A stretch of DNA of 64,000 nt, from NCBI GenBank assembly GCA_016946835.1, contig JACVTC010000020.1, positions 1,493,501 through 1,557,500 of the forward strand. The letters are read 5' to 3'. This DNA comes from Neocallimastix lanati (nom. inval.). Lineage: Eukaryota > Neocallimastigomycota > Neocallimastigomycetes > Neocallimastigales > Neocallimastigaceae. The translations under genes and the position numbers were made by a program. Each line of letters begins with the position of its first letter. Within the stretch, counting starts at the first letter, position 1. This document shows, piece by piece, positions 1 through 13,137 of the stretch. Under the pieces are notes generated by a model. That model saw only the letters and a program-made list of their open reading frames with translations, made no database searches and had not been told where the DNA came from.

Positions 1-770
1 TTCAGAGTTCAAATGCCAGGCATATTCTTTTTTTTATTATCATATAATATTTATTTATATAGATTATTAATTATTTAAAGAATTTTATTTTATTTTATTT
101 TATTCAATCTGAACTTCAATATTAATATTTCTACCATCTATTTTAATAAATTTTATATTTACATTTCAACTATTTATTTTATTTTATTTTATTTTATTTT
201 TTTTTTAATTTTATTTTATTTAATCGGTACTTTATATTTAATATTTTACTATCTATTTTATTTCATTTTATTTTTTTTTTTATTTTTTTTTATTTTTTTT
301 ATTATTGTTCATCATAATTTTTTTTCTTAGTATTAAATCAATTATAAATATACAAAAGAAAAAAAAAAAAAATTTTTTTTTAAGCAATTAACAATAATTA
401 TAAAATATGTTTATTCTTACCATCAATAATTTCATTATCAAATAATTGCTTAAAAATTTTAATAGTATTATAAGTTTCCTTTTCTACAACTTCATAATTA
501 ATTTTTTCTCTGGTGTTTAATACATTTTCAAATAAATTATAAAAGAATTCACGAAATTCTAATATTATTAATAAAAATTTTTAAACATTTAACAAAATAT
601 TAATTAAAATAATGTTGTTTATAAGTTTATTTTATATAATCCTTTAACTTTTTAATTTTTTTTTTTTTTTTTTTTTTTTTATCTTTGTATTTATCTGTTT
701 TATTTTTATTTTTAATTTGTATAACTATTAAATATTAAATTTCTTTATTTCTTTTTTATTTTTTTTATCT

Positions 771-828
<58 letters not shown>

Positions 829-2169
829 CGACTCTTATATTATTTTATTAGAAAAGTTCATAAAGTATAAAAAATAAAAACAATGCATGTAAGTAAATAT
901 ACATATATATATTATTTTTATACTTGATGAACTTTTCCAATAAACTTTTTATGTATTACTATAAAGAGTTGGAGTTATTTAACATTTGTAATTAAAATTA
1001 TTTTTACTTATTATTACAATTCGTTTTTAAAAATTTACCATTAAATTGTCCAATGTAAATAGTATTTGATACTGAGAAATCTAAGTCTTCTCTAAATTCA
1101 TCCAATGATTTTAAATCATCCCATGAATCTGGAGGACTAACATTTATATCTTTTCTATAATATAAGATACCATAGTCAATAAATAATGGCTATTAAATAT
1201 AATATATTCATATGAAAAATAAATAATGAATTATTATTTAATATATATATTGATATCGTTATAGTAAATACATTAAAATATGTTTTTTACATATATATTT
1301 TATTATTTTATAAGTTATTTATTATGTGGTGTTAAATTATATATAAAAAATATAAAATAAACAAAAATTCAATAATCAAAGAGATAAATATATATATATA
1401 TTTTAATAACTTACAAAAGCTTTTACTTCGACTTTATCACCAATTATTATATCTTTAATTAATTCACTATATATTTCCCCATCAATTGGATCATTCATAC
1501 GATCTATTAGTGTTTGATTTACTTCTTTATTATTTAAATAATTAATTGATGTTATACTATCATAAAATTGGTCATATAAAGCCGGTTCTACCATTGCAAC
1601 ATCACATTTATATAATGATAAACTTTTGACATAATCTTCCATCGTTTGATAATAACTATATTCTAATCTATTTCCCCATTCATTTATATTTATGACTGTT
1701 TCAAAGGCCCTATTAAATGGTCCTTCGTATTTCTTATATTTTTCAGGAAAACATAATTTTATTGTATATGCAAAAGTACATTGAACTAAATTATAATTTT
1801 ATCATAATTATTATTATTATTATTTTTTTTTTTTTTTTATTATTATTTTTTCATTGTTTGTATATTTGAATAATAATAATAATTTGATTTATAAAATTTT
1901 ATTCCGATTCCCGTTTGTTGATATTATAAATAATACGAATAAAATATATTTTATATAGAAACAATAATATATATATTAATATTAAATCATATATAATCAT
2001 TTATATATCTTTTATTATTATTATTATTATTACTATTTTTATTGTTTTATTTCTCTATTTATTTCATAATATATATTGTTCTACTCATTATACTCATTAT
2101 TTTAATTCATTTTTGACAATATATACCTAAAACAAATTCCAACACAAAGTAACTTATTATCCTTTTCAT
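1..2169 (-). CDS. Secreted periplasmic-binding-protein (type II)-like protein, 3' end outside window
   Basis: Model of five exons on the minus strand: 2169-2127, 1785-1415, 1189-1039, 558-421 and 26-1 (continuing off the window). All four introns are GT-AG and phases agree (1, 0, 1, 1), giving 243 codons so far. Exon 1 encodes a signal peptide starting MKRIISYFVLEFVL, followed by a short charged stretch. The mature part has marks of bacterial extracellular solute-binding proteins: a YKCDVAMVEPALYDQF segment near residue 75 and PLFIDYGILYYRKD then PPDSWDDL near residues 140-165. These resemble the hinge and 'DyGvLYYRKD...p.tWdel' core of sugar-binding proteins. In anaerobic fungi I recall such domains fused to class C GPCR-like seven-helix regions; that part would lie beyond position 1. 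The ligand is not predictable. Family assignment is by pattern only; the exon model is fairly firm because frame is kept through four junctions. Confidence 0.72.
848..940. repeat. Imperfect inverted repeat inside an intron
   Basis: Arms at 848-869 and 919-940 are reverse complements at 20 of 22 positions, separated by 49 bp. They lie in the third intron (559-1038) of the solute-binding-like gene. It could fold as an intronic hairpin or be the remains of a small inverted-repeat element. No target-site duplication was recognised. Confidence 0.6.
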
Positions 2170-2304
2170 TTTTTTTTTAAATATATATATATATAAATCT
2201 TCGATAAATATTAATTACACGGATATGTATAAAATAAATATTCTAATTATAATAAATAAATATATATGTATTAAATAAACCAAATTTAATTAAAAAATAA
2301 ACCA

Positions 2305-2352
<48 letters not shown>

Positions 2353-2367
2353 GCAAAATAAAATAAA

Positions 2368-2400
<33 letters not shown>

Positions 2401-2960
2401 GGTTGTATAATATATTAAAAAGAAAAAGATAATAATATTATAAATAATAAATTATAATAATAAAAATAAAAAAATAAAGATGAGAATGAGAATAAGAATA
2501 AAAAGAAAAAGAATAGCAATAATAGTATTATGATTAGGGATAAAAATAAAATATGATAAATACATAAAAATAGAGTTAATTATTAGATTATCATATCATA
2601 ATCATATAATTTAATCTTAATAATAATCTTAATATTATTATTATTATTATTATTATGATTTTATTTTTTTGTTGTTCCCTTTTTTTTTTTTTTATTTTTA
2701 TTATTATTATAAATTCTAATAGCATCACTCCTTGAATAAAATAATTTTATTCATAATTAAGAATGTTTATTTAAATTGTAAAATTTAAAAATTATTACTA
2801 AATACTATTAATAAAATTTAAGTATATTAAATGTCAATATTTACTTATATAATTTTTCATTAGTTGTTTTAATCATGAATTCTATATATTATATTATTTA
2901 TTATAAACTTTAAAAATTAATATATACATAATTCTTTTTTTCATTTAATATACATTTGAG

Positions 2961-2996
<36 letters not shown>

Positions 2997-4022
2997 ATTG
3001 CAAGATTTCTTACAATAAAAGCTTAATTGAAATTAAAAAAAGAAAAAAAAAAATTAAATTTCACTATAAATAACTATTAATAATTTATTTTATTATATTT
3101 ATTGTATAAAATACTATATATTTCTCTTTCTTGTTTTCTTTTTTTTCGTTTATAATTTTTAAAGTTATTAGAATTTTTTATTTTTAATTTTTTATTTTTT
3201 ATTTTTTTTTTAAATATTAAGTTTAAAATATAACAAAATTTTAAAAAAAGTTTTTTTCTATAAAATATCTATTATTATAAATTTAATTTTCAAGTTAAAC
3301 TTTATATTTTCCTACCATTCTATCTTAATATTCTATCTTTATATATATATATATATATAATTTCATATTACTCAATAATTTAATATCATATTAATTTATA
3401 GAATTAAATTATTTATTTATTTAGTTATCTATTTATTTATACATTATAGGTTTATTTGTTTAATTATATATTTATTTATTTATTTTTTATACATTATTAT
3501 ATAAAAATAACTATATATTATATTATTGCTTTTATTTGCTTTTTATAAACTAATATTTTATAATTATTTTGAATATACAATGTAAAATTATTTTTATATT
3601 TTTATATTTTTATATTTTTTTTAATTCTCTTGTTTTTAATTTTGTTTTTAATTATTTCTTTAATTTTAAATAAAACATAGTAAATAACTCATATAATATT
3701 GACTTTTAAAAAAAAAAAAAATAACTATTAAAATTTAATAAAAAAAAATTTTTATATTTTATTTTATTTTTATTCTCATTTTTTTTTATTTTTATTTATA
3801 TTTTAATTAATATTTAAAACGCCTTACATGTTTTATTCTTACAATACTACTCCTTCAAAATTTTTGAAAAATAGTGATTGAATTTTATCTAATATATATG
3901 ATTTGTAATTTAAAATTTATTACCATTTTTATATAATTTGATTTAATATATCATCAAAGTTTATAACCTTAATAGAAAAAATTTATGTATTAATCATTAA
4001 GTTTTAAAATTAAATACATATT

Positions 4023-4055
<33 letters not shown>

Positions 4056-5677
4056 CTTTTATTTCATTTCATTTTGATGATATATTATTACTCTATGATT
4101 AAATTCATTTATAATAATAAAATATATTTATATTAATAATATACAATTAAAAAAGGTTACTTTATAACATTAATTTTTAATTTATTAAAATTTCTTTTAA
4201 ATTTATATACATTAATGAATAATTTACTACTAAATTTTTAATTTAATTTTTCATTTTAAACCATAATTTATTAATAGAAAAAAAAAAAATAAATAAATTT
4301 TTTCTCGTAATTAAATTTTTATATTATTTACAAAGCAAAATAATAAGATAATTTGATTATAAAAAAAAAATTAAATATTGTTAATTTTATAAGTATCAAA
4401 AAAAATTATTAAAAATGTTAAAATAAATCAAATATAACTATTAATAAAAAAAAAAAAAATCAGTTCTTAAATAATAATTATAGTCATTATAAAAACTTTT
4501 CAATAATCATAATAATGATTTTATTATTATTTATTTATCCAATCCAATAGTGATAGAATCCAAAATAATTATCTAACTATATATTATGTATATATAAAAG
4601 TATAATTCATCTAAAGAAACATAATAATTCATTATTTTTATTTTTATATTTATATTAAATAATTATATCAAGATAAAATAGAAAATTTTAACTTCTATAT
4701 CTTAAATTGAAATGCTAAAAAATAAAATATTCATGATAAATAATATCTTGGAAAAAAAAAATAAATAAAAAGTATTATCTAGGTAAACTTTATAAATTAT
4801 AAAAAAATTATTTTTTATAAAACATATATATTAAAAATCAATAGTTAGTATTAACCTAAAAAATCAAATGGAATATTTTTAATATAATAATCATTAATAA
4901 TGTTAAATTGTATAAAAATAAAAAATTATTGAATTTAAAATTTATTTATAAAAAAAAAAAAAAAAAGAAATTTCCATTTATTCATTTAATTAATTAATGA
5001 TTAATTTATTAACTGTTCATGGTTATTTCATTGATATAAAATTTGTGATATTCATTAATTATCTCCTAAAATATTGTATAATGTATATTTTTTTTATTAT
5101 TATTTATTATAAATAATAATATTACATTATTCATGTATAATGTATATTATTAATTAAAAATATTAAATCTTTTCTGAATAATTTATATATTACATATATA
5201 TAAAAAAATTATATTAACAATATTTTAAGTTTATATTAACTTAAAAATAGAAAAACAATTATTCATAATTTGTAAATTATTCAATATAAATAGTAAATAT
5301 TTTTAATATCACTTTATGGTTATTAATTATATGAAAAGTTCGCTTAATATAGAGTTTTTAAAATAATTATTTAAAGATATTTAATTATTTTTTTTTTTAA
5401 ATTGATTTATTTTATTTATTAAAATAATTCAATAAATAATTATATATATATTATATTATAGTATCTATGGATTACAATATTTTTATTTATATCATATTAA
5501 TTTTTCTTGGTATAATAAATATTAATTTTTAAATTATTTTAAATAAATTTATTTTGTTTTCCAAAAGTGAGATATTATAATTATTTAAACTATTTAAAAA
5601 AATAATAATAGAACTACAAAAAAAAAAAAAAAAAAAAAGGGAAAAAAAAAGGGGAAAAAATCATATAAATGACTAAT

Positions 5678-5716
<39 letters not shown>

Positions 5717-6706
5717 CCATATCAAATAATCATTAAATAAATCTTACTCTAATATAGTATTAACATTTTTACATGATAAAATTTGTTTTTTTAATTATTT
5801 TGCATATATAATTTTCTACAATTAGATAATTTCTATGTTCCATTCTATTTTATTGTTACATTGAAATAATAAAGATTGGAAATATTATTAAATTATTATT
5901 AATGAATTATAATAAAAAAAAAAAAAAATAAAATAAAATAAGCATTAATAAAAAAAAAAAATAATAAAATAAAATAAAATTGTTTTAAATAAAGGATTTA
6001 CAAAAATATTATATTATATGAAATTTTTAACTATATACATGTTCATTTTAATATATAAAATAAATATTTCTTTAGATTTTTCATATAAAGTATTAAAAAT
6101 AATTTTTTTTTTTAGAAGAAAAAATAAAAACAATTATTTGATCATAATATTATTATTAAGTTTTTAAAAAATATTTTATTTTATTTTATTTTTTTTTTTT
6201 TTTTTTTTTGCTTTCTTTTATATATATATATTATTTTTAAATAAATCTTACATATTATTATTTTTCCTTTTTTTTTTCTCCCAATATTATAAAAAGATGG
6301 AATAAAAAATAATAATAAAAAATAATAATAAAAAATAATAATAAATAAATAAAATAAAGTTAAAAATATAATTAACAGTAAATTAATATAAAATATTAAA
6401 GTAAATAAAAATAAAATAAATAGTAAAGCAATAATAAATATGTGGATTATTAATAACAATAATATAAAATAAAAAATAAAAAAAAATAGTTAATAAATAT
6501 ATAAATATTGAATTGATGTACGGATGGGAAAATATATTGAATTTGTTGGGTATAGAAACCATTAAAAAAACATGAACGAAATGAAAGCTTAACCATGAAA
6601 TGCTAAAATAAATCACACTGGCAAAACTGTAAACTTGCTTACTTTTAATATAACAGCTACGAATGAATTTCAATTGTTCAAAAAATTTTCGATTCCAATA
6701 TATATA

Positions 6707-6763
<57 letters not shown>

Positions 6764-6949
6764 TTAATAGAATAATTCTATCATATCTTATTAATCCACA
6801 GTACAGGTCATATTATACATGAATATTTTCAAGGCTTTTATTATAATAACAATAAATAAATAAAAAAAATATATTGATAATTAAACATTTATTTTTTTTA
6901 AAAAATTCCAATTGTCGTTTTTTGTGATATAATAATATATTAAAAATTT

Positions 6950-6997
<48 letters not shown>

Positions 6998-7211
6998 AAA
7001 AATATAATTAAATGTTAAAAAAATAATTAAAATATCAATCAAAAATCTTTTTTAATTATTATTATTTATATATTATTATAAATAATATATAAATAATATA
7101 AATAATATATATTATTATAATTTTCATTATTATTATATTTATTTATTTATTGCTGTTTACTAATAAATTCTTTCATATATGTATACATATATAATATATT
7201 TTTAATTTCAA

Positions 7212-7261
<50 letters not shown>

Positions 7262-7280
7262 ACTTTAAAAATAATATATA
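2170..7280. other. Gene-poor AT-rich intergenic region
   Basis: No exon with convincing coding character on either strand. It holds many poly-A/poly-T tracts (about 2306-2345, 2963-2990, 5676-5716, 6720-6758, 6955-6993, 7219-7257). One slightly less AT-rich patch at about 6510-6690 gives a hydrophobic minus-strand frame that I cannot match to any family; it may be a decayed gene or element. Confidence 0.6.
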
Positions 7281-10200
7281 TTATTTTAGGTGATAAGATT
7301 TAAACAATTTATCATATTTGCTTTGATTTTTAATATAAGAAAAAATAGTCTTTCCTTCACTATTGGTTATGGTAGTATCAGCATTATAAAACAAGAGAAT
7401 ATTTACAATATTAAATTGATTATGTATACCTGCATGAATAAGAGCAGTATTAAAATCATTATCAAGTTCATTGATATCTTCTATACCACGTTTTAGGAGA
7501 TATTTCACAATATCATCGTTACCAATGATAGAAGCGATCATCAATAATGTTCTTCCCTGATTGGTTTTTAGGGTTGGATTAGCATTAAATCTGAATAAAC
7601 ATTCCATCATTTGAATATTTCCATTACTACAAGCATAGTGAAGTGGAGCATAAGAATTGGAATCAACATGATTAGGATCAGCATAATGCATTAATAAAAT
7701 ATTGACACAACGAATATAATTATATTCAGAAGCAAGAATTAATGCTGTCTTACCATCAGCATTAGTTTCTTCAATATATGGGGTATAATCTAAAATGCAT
7801 TCTAAAACCTTTTCATAGCCATTAGCACTAGCAATAATTAAAGGTGTTTCATGATTAACTGGTGTATATTGATTTACAGAGACCCCTCTTTCTAATAAGA
7901 GTTTTACAATATTAATATTATTGTTATAGGTAGCAATAATAAGACAAGAAAATCCGGTCACTGGATCAACAGAATTAATATTACATTCATTTTTATGTTC
8001 TAATATATATTGAACTTCATCATTAAGATTTGCCTTAATGTAAACAAATAACATATCTTCTTTAAATACATAATCCTTATCATAAGAGAGATATTGGAAT
8101 AAAAGTTTAGTAATTTCAATCATACGTTTTGAGAGATCTAATTCATGATCATCTTGGTTATTATATTTTAAATTTAAAAAATCTTCAATACTATGAAGAA
8201 GACATCTTCTTTCCTTATCAAAATCAATCAATATTTTTAACTTATCGAGTTTATTTTGGTTTATTATTATTTCAAATGCCGATTCACTTTTATCATTTCG
8301 AACTAAACAATCAATTCCTGGATTCAAGGAAATTAAGCTGGTAAAAACATCAATATTATCTTGTCTAGCCGCGACTAATAATGGAGTATCACCATCTTTA
8401 TTTTTAGAATTGACATCAATAGGATAGTTTGATAAGATATTAATTAACTCTATATTTCCATTCATACAAGCCAAGTGTAAAAGGTTATTTCCTTCTTTAT
8501 TTTTGGTATTTACTTCTATCCCATGTTGCATTAGGAAATTTATTACACGTAGATGATTGTTTTTACAAGCAAGAAGCAATGCTGTATTATCATTTCTATC
8601 CTTGGCATTGATATCCGTAATTTGATCGATAATTAATTGGACCTGATCGTATAAACCATTTTCACATAAATACATCAATGAATTCTTACCATGCCAACTC
8701 GTTAAATTAACATCTACATTATAATTTAATAAATATTTCATAATTTCTATATTATCAATTTTACAAGCCGTCATGAAGGCGGTTTCATTCCAAGTACCGT
8801 AGGTTTTATTGACATCAGCTTGATGGTCAATTAAAAATTGTATTAACTCCATATTTTGATTTTCACATGCTTGCATGAGTACACTCTTCAAATTACTATT
8901 TCTACCATTAATATCAGCATTATGTTCAACGAGGGCTTCCACCAACCTTAAATTATTTCTTTTACAAGCAATAAATAATGCTGTTTCACCATCTCTATTT
9001 CTATTGGTTATGATAACTTGATGCTCTAATAGTAATAAGGCCACATCAGTGTGGTCTTTATCAATAGAAGCCATTAAGGCGGTATTACCAAATTTATTTG
9101 AATCGTTGATGGAAGCATTTCTATTCAATAATTCTCTAACAATTTCAATATCACCACATTCAGCAGCAGTGATTAAAGGAGTATTCTTTCGCATATTGGT
9201 TAAATTAATTTGAATAGTCTTTTGATTCAAAAGTTCTTGTGCTATATCCAATCGATGATTAAAACATGCAATAATCAATGGGGTATTTCCATTAAAACAT
9301 TTATAATTTATATTTATAGCTGGGTATCTTAATAAAAATTGTACCATTTCTAAATTTTTCTTTAAACAAGCCCAAATCAATGGTGTTCTTCTTTTATCAT
9401 CAAATCCATTAATATTTGCACCATGTTTTAAAAGTTCTTCCATCATAGGAATATTTACTTTATGACATGCAATGACTAATGGTAAATTACCATCATGATC
9501 TTTTATATCAGTATTTGCTCCAGCTTCCAATAATATTTTAACAAGTTTAATATCATTATTATTACAAGCAATAATTAAAGGGGTCTTCCTTTGGTCATCA
9601 TTATCAAGAATATTAACATTAGCATTTTTACTTAATAATAATTTAACCACATCATAATTTTTTTCCTTACAAGCAAGTAATAATGACTCATTAATTGTAT
9701 TGGCTAAAACACCATAATGATTCAATAATAATTGAAATATTTCTTTATGGTTACTATTAAATGCAATATACAAAGGCGTTCTATTTTGTTTATTGTGAAT
9801 ATTAATATTGGCATTAAGGGAAAGGAAAGCGTTAACTATATCCACATTACCATGTTTACATGCGAAATTAAAAGCATACCAATTATGATTAGTTTCACCT
9901 TTTATTGTTTGGAATGCTTGAGGATTCTCAATAAATTCTTTAGTGATGATGTTATTACCATTATCATATAAAATAGATAAAATTAATAGTAAGTCTACAT
10001 CAATTTCCTGATTATTTAAAATTATTTCATAAAGGTGTCTATTGGCTAAAGTATTTTCAACATTTTTAATGATATTTGGAATATCTAGAGAAGATTCAAC
10101 TTTAATATTTGATACTTTATGATCAGTATCAGTATCAATATCAATGTCATTATCAACAGCAGTAATAGTCGTAGTAGTAGTAGTATCAATATTCATGATT

Positions 10201-11036
10201 TTATCTTTGTAATAAAGATAAATATAAATGTCTAATTTTCTATTTAATAATTGGTTAATAACATTTGGACTCTTGAAAAATATATCTAAAAAGCGAATAT
10301 CATATATTGCTGAAAGTTTCATTGCTGATTCACCTTTTTCATTAGACCAAAAAATATCATGATTGCAAGAAAGAGCATATTTTAATAAATTTTGTTTTTT
10401 TTCAAAAGAATATTTATCCATATTTAAAACTTTTTGAAGAAATGTATTTCCTAAACTATCTGTGGTATTAATATCAATACCATAATGAATAAATAGTTTA
10501 TGAATATAAATAATATCGTTTGCTGAAACGTCAAAAGTTAATAATAGATTTAAATATTTCATAAAATCATAATAAAATTCTAAAATTTTTTGTTTTTTAT
10601 TTATATCATCAAAATAATTGAGAAAGTAATAGGTTAAAAGCTGTTTAATAGCTTTTATTTTTAAATGTTCATAACCATATTCAAAAATTGTTTTTTGTTC
10701 TTCATCGACTTCATCCCAATTAAGACCATCATTAGAATTATAATAAAATAATTTTAAAAAATCATATTCACTGATTCTAACTTTATTTTTCCAGAAATTT
10801 AAGAAATTAATGATTGTTCTATTATTGATTGTCATTAATTTATTGAATAACTTAAAGAATATTTCATTATTTTCATCCTCAACCTTCAAAGCTAAAAGTA
10901 AAATAGAAATTGTATTTCTAAAATTAATTTTTTTTCCTGCTAATTTATTTAAATATTCTTTAATGTTAATAATATTTCTTGATTTTAATAAATAATATAA
11001 ACGTCCTTCTGGAGTAATTTTATTTGGATGATACAT
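7281..11036 (-). CDS. Large ankyrin-repeat protein, 1251 residues, intronless
   Basis: One uninterrupted frame from ATG at 11036 to the stop at 7281, with an A/T-only leader just upstream. Residues 1 to about 380 form a non-repetitive alpha-helical-looking N-terminal part with a Thr-rich/Asp-rich linker near 280-300. From about 385 to 930 there are roughly 17 ankyrin repeats of about 33 residues, recognisable by TPLIIAC-type helix starts and LLxxGAxxN turns (examples RRTPLIWAC, GNTPLIIAC, GETALFIAC). After a linker of about 100 residues, seven more repeats run from about 1028 to the C-terminus (HETPLIIAS, GKTALILAS, APLHYAC). No signal peptide, membrane span or enzymatic domain is seen, so it is probably an intracellular protein-binding scaffold. 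Very long ankyrin proteins of this style are numerous in anaerobic fungi. It is the only complete gene in the window without an intron. Partner and role unknown. Confidence 0.93.
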   Translation of the reverse strand: MYHPNKITPEGRLYYLLKSRNIINIKEYLNKLAGKKINFRNTISILLLALKVEDENNEIFFKLFNKLMTINNRTIINFLNFWKNKVRISEYDFLKLFYYNSNDGLNWDEVDEEQKTIFEYGYEHLKIKAIKQLLTYYFLNYFDDINKKQKILEFYYDFMKYLNLLLTFDVSANDIIYIHKLFIHYGIDINTTDSLGNTFLQKVLNMDKYSFEKKQNLLKYALSCNHDIFWSNEKGESAMKLSAIYDIRFLDIFFKSPNVINQLLNRKLDIYIYLYYKDKIMNIDTTTTTTITAVDNDIDIDTDTDHKVSNIKVESSLDIPNIIKNVENTLANRHLYEIILNNQEIDVDLLLILSILYDNGNNIITKEFIENPQAFQTIKGETNHNWYAFNFACKHGNVDIVNAFLSLNANINIHNKQNRTPLYIAFNSNHKEIFQLLLNHYGVLANTINESLLLACKEKNYDVVKLLLSKNANVNILDNDDQRKTPLIIACNNNDIKLVKILLEAGANTDIKDHDGNLPLVIACHKVNIPMMEELLKHGANINGFDDKRRTPLIWACLKKNLEMVQFLLRYPAININYKCFNGNTPLIIACFNHRLDIAQELLNQKTIQINLTNMRKNTPLITAAECGDIEIVRELLNRNASINDSNKFGNTALMASIDKDHTDVALLLLEHQVIITNRNRDGETALFIACKRNNLRLVEALVEHNADINGRNSNLKSVLMQACENQNMELIQFLIDHQADVNKTYGTWNETAFMTACKIDNIEIMKYLLNYNVDVNLTSWHGKNSLMYLCENGLYDQVQLIIDQITDINAKDRNDNTALLLACKNNHLRVINFLMQHGIEVNTKNKEGNNLLHLACMNGNIELINILSNYPIDVNSKNKDGDTPLLVAARQDNIDVFTSLISLNPGIDCLVRNDKSESAFEIIINQNKLDKLKILIDFDKERRCLLHSIEDFLNLKYNNQDDHELDLSKRMIEITKLLFQYLSYDKDYVFKEDMLFVYIKANLNDEVQYILEHKNECNINSVDPVTGFSCLIIATYNNNINIVKLLLERGVSVNQYTPVNHETPLIIASANGYEKVLECILDYTPYIEETNADGKTALILASEYNYIRCVNILLMHYADPNHVDSNSYAPLHYACSNGNIQMMECLFRFNANPTLKTNQGRTLLMIASIIGNDDIVKYLLKRGIEDINELDNDFNTALIHAGIHNQFNIVNILLFYNADTTITNSEGKTIFSYIKNQSKYDKLFKSYHLK

Positions 11037-11277
11037 TTTTTAAAATATTAAAAAAAAAAAAAAAAATAAAAATAAAAATAATAATAAAAATAAAAAATAA
11101 TAAAAAATAAAAATAAAATAATAAAAATTATAAATATTGGTTATATTTAATTTTATATTTAATAAAAATTTATATAAAAATATATATTGATACTATAATT
11201 TAAATTTGAAAATTTTATTTTATTCCTAATAAATAAAATAAAATAAAATAAAATAAAATAAAATAAAATATAACTAC

Positions 11278-11318
<41 letters not shown>

Positions 11319-11766
11319 TTATGTAAATTTTTTTATATATGAAATATAAAGAAAAAAAACTATTCAAAAAAGGTGGTCCAGCTTAAAATTAGTCTTAAAA
11401 TAAATATAAAGATAATTATATATATATCATGAAAAAGCAAAATAAAGAAATATAATATTAAATGTATTAAATTCTAATTATAAATATATTATAACATAAT
11501 TAAAAATATGTAAAAATGGTATTATATTAGATAACATACTAACTTTTTTTAAATGAATAAATACATTATATTATTAAAGGTGGTACATTTAAAAAATATA
11601 TTTAATAGATAATTTTATTTGTTTATTTATAAATATATATTAATAATTCATATATTAAAATATATTTATTAATTTTTATTTTATTATTATTATTACTATT
11701 TATATAATAAAATAACAATTATTATTAACTATTATTTCATTTCAATGATTATTTATATTTAAATAA

Positions 11767-11797
<31 letters not shown>

Positions 11798-11926
11798 AAT
11801 AATGAACAATTAAATAATTAAATATAGAAAAAAAGTTAAAAAAGAAAAATTTACATAAATTATTATATAATTTGGAAATCTTATTGAATTAAATTAATAT
11901 TAATATATGAACCAAAAAGAAAAAAA

Positions 11927-11953
<27 letters not shown>
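11037..11953. other. Intergenic, AT-rich with simple repeats
   Basis: Between the ankyrin gene and the Def1-like gene. Contains an (AAAAT)n array at about 11228-11270, a poly-A tract at 11279-11314, and (TTTA)n just after the Def1-like stop codon (11934-11953). No gene seen. Confidence 0.6.
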
Positions 11954-11960
<7 letters not shown>

Positions 11961-12234
11961 TTTTCAACATTATAAGCTTGATTATTATCACGATTAGAAG
12001 ATGCTGTTGGTACATCATTTGTTACTGTATCATCAGATGAATATGTTTTATATGGACTATTTTGATTATTATAATTTGAATTAGTATCATGTATTAATTT
12101 ACTTTTTGGATAATAATGCTTATTATTAATGTTATTATAAGTATTTGCGGTAGTAGAATTATTTATATCATTATTACTATTAGTAGTAGCGGTAGTGGTA
12201 GTAGAACTGGTAGTAATATTATTTTTGTTATTCA

Positions 12235-12268
<34 letters not shown>

Positions 12269-12704
12269 ATTCATATTGTTATTATTATTGTTATTATTGT
12301 TATTATTCTTGTTGTTACTGTTACTGTTATTGTTATTTGTGGAATTATATGATTTCATATTTTGATATTTTGGATAGGGCATTGGATTAGCATATTGGGA
12401 TGAAGCAACATAGAATACTTTCATATATGGTGGATTAGCAGAAGAATAACATATATTGCCAGTATTTGGAATTGCATAACCATTATTATCTTTAGAACTA
12501 ATATTTAGAGGATAACCATTTTGATTATTGTATAAATTCTAAATAGATAGATAATTTATAATAATAATAATAATAATGAATATTAAAGTAATAAGAATGA
12601 TTATATATAAAGCAAAAAAAAAAAAAAAAAGTATGAGAATTTATATTAATATTTTTTTTATCATAATTATATTTAATAAAAATTATTATATTAAATTCAA
12701 TAAA

Positions 12705-12738
<34 letters not shown>

Positions 12739-13096
12739 GAGATAATTACCATAACGGAACCACTCACATGATAAGCAGCAATACCACCCATATCAGCAGC
12801 ATTACTTATTAATATTGGACTTGCAGATATAGTTGGAGTACCGATAGGTTTTCCCATGTTAAGATTAACAGGGTTATAGATTTTATATGGAGTATAATAT
12901 GACATATGGTTTCTATTATTACCATTACCATTGTTATTATAATAATACTTCTGATTATTATTACGATAACCAAATTTATTATTATTCATAAAGTTGCGAT
13001 TATTATGGTAATGGTTATTCTTGTTATTATTATTGTTATTATAATCATTACCATATTTATTATAAGATTTATTATTAAAGGAAAATCCCATGTTTC

Positions 13097-13137
<41 letters not shown>

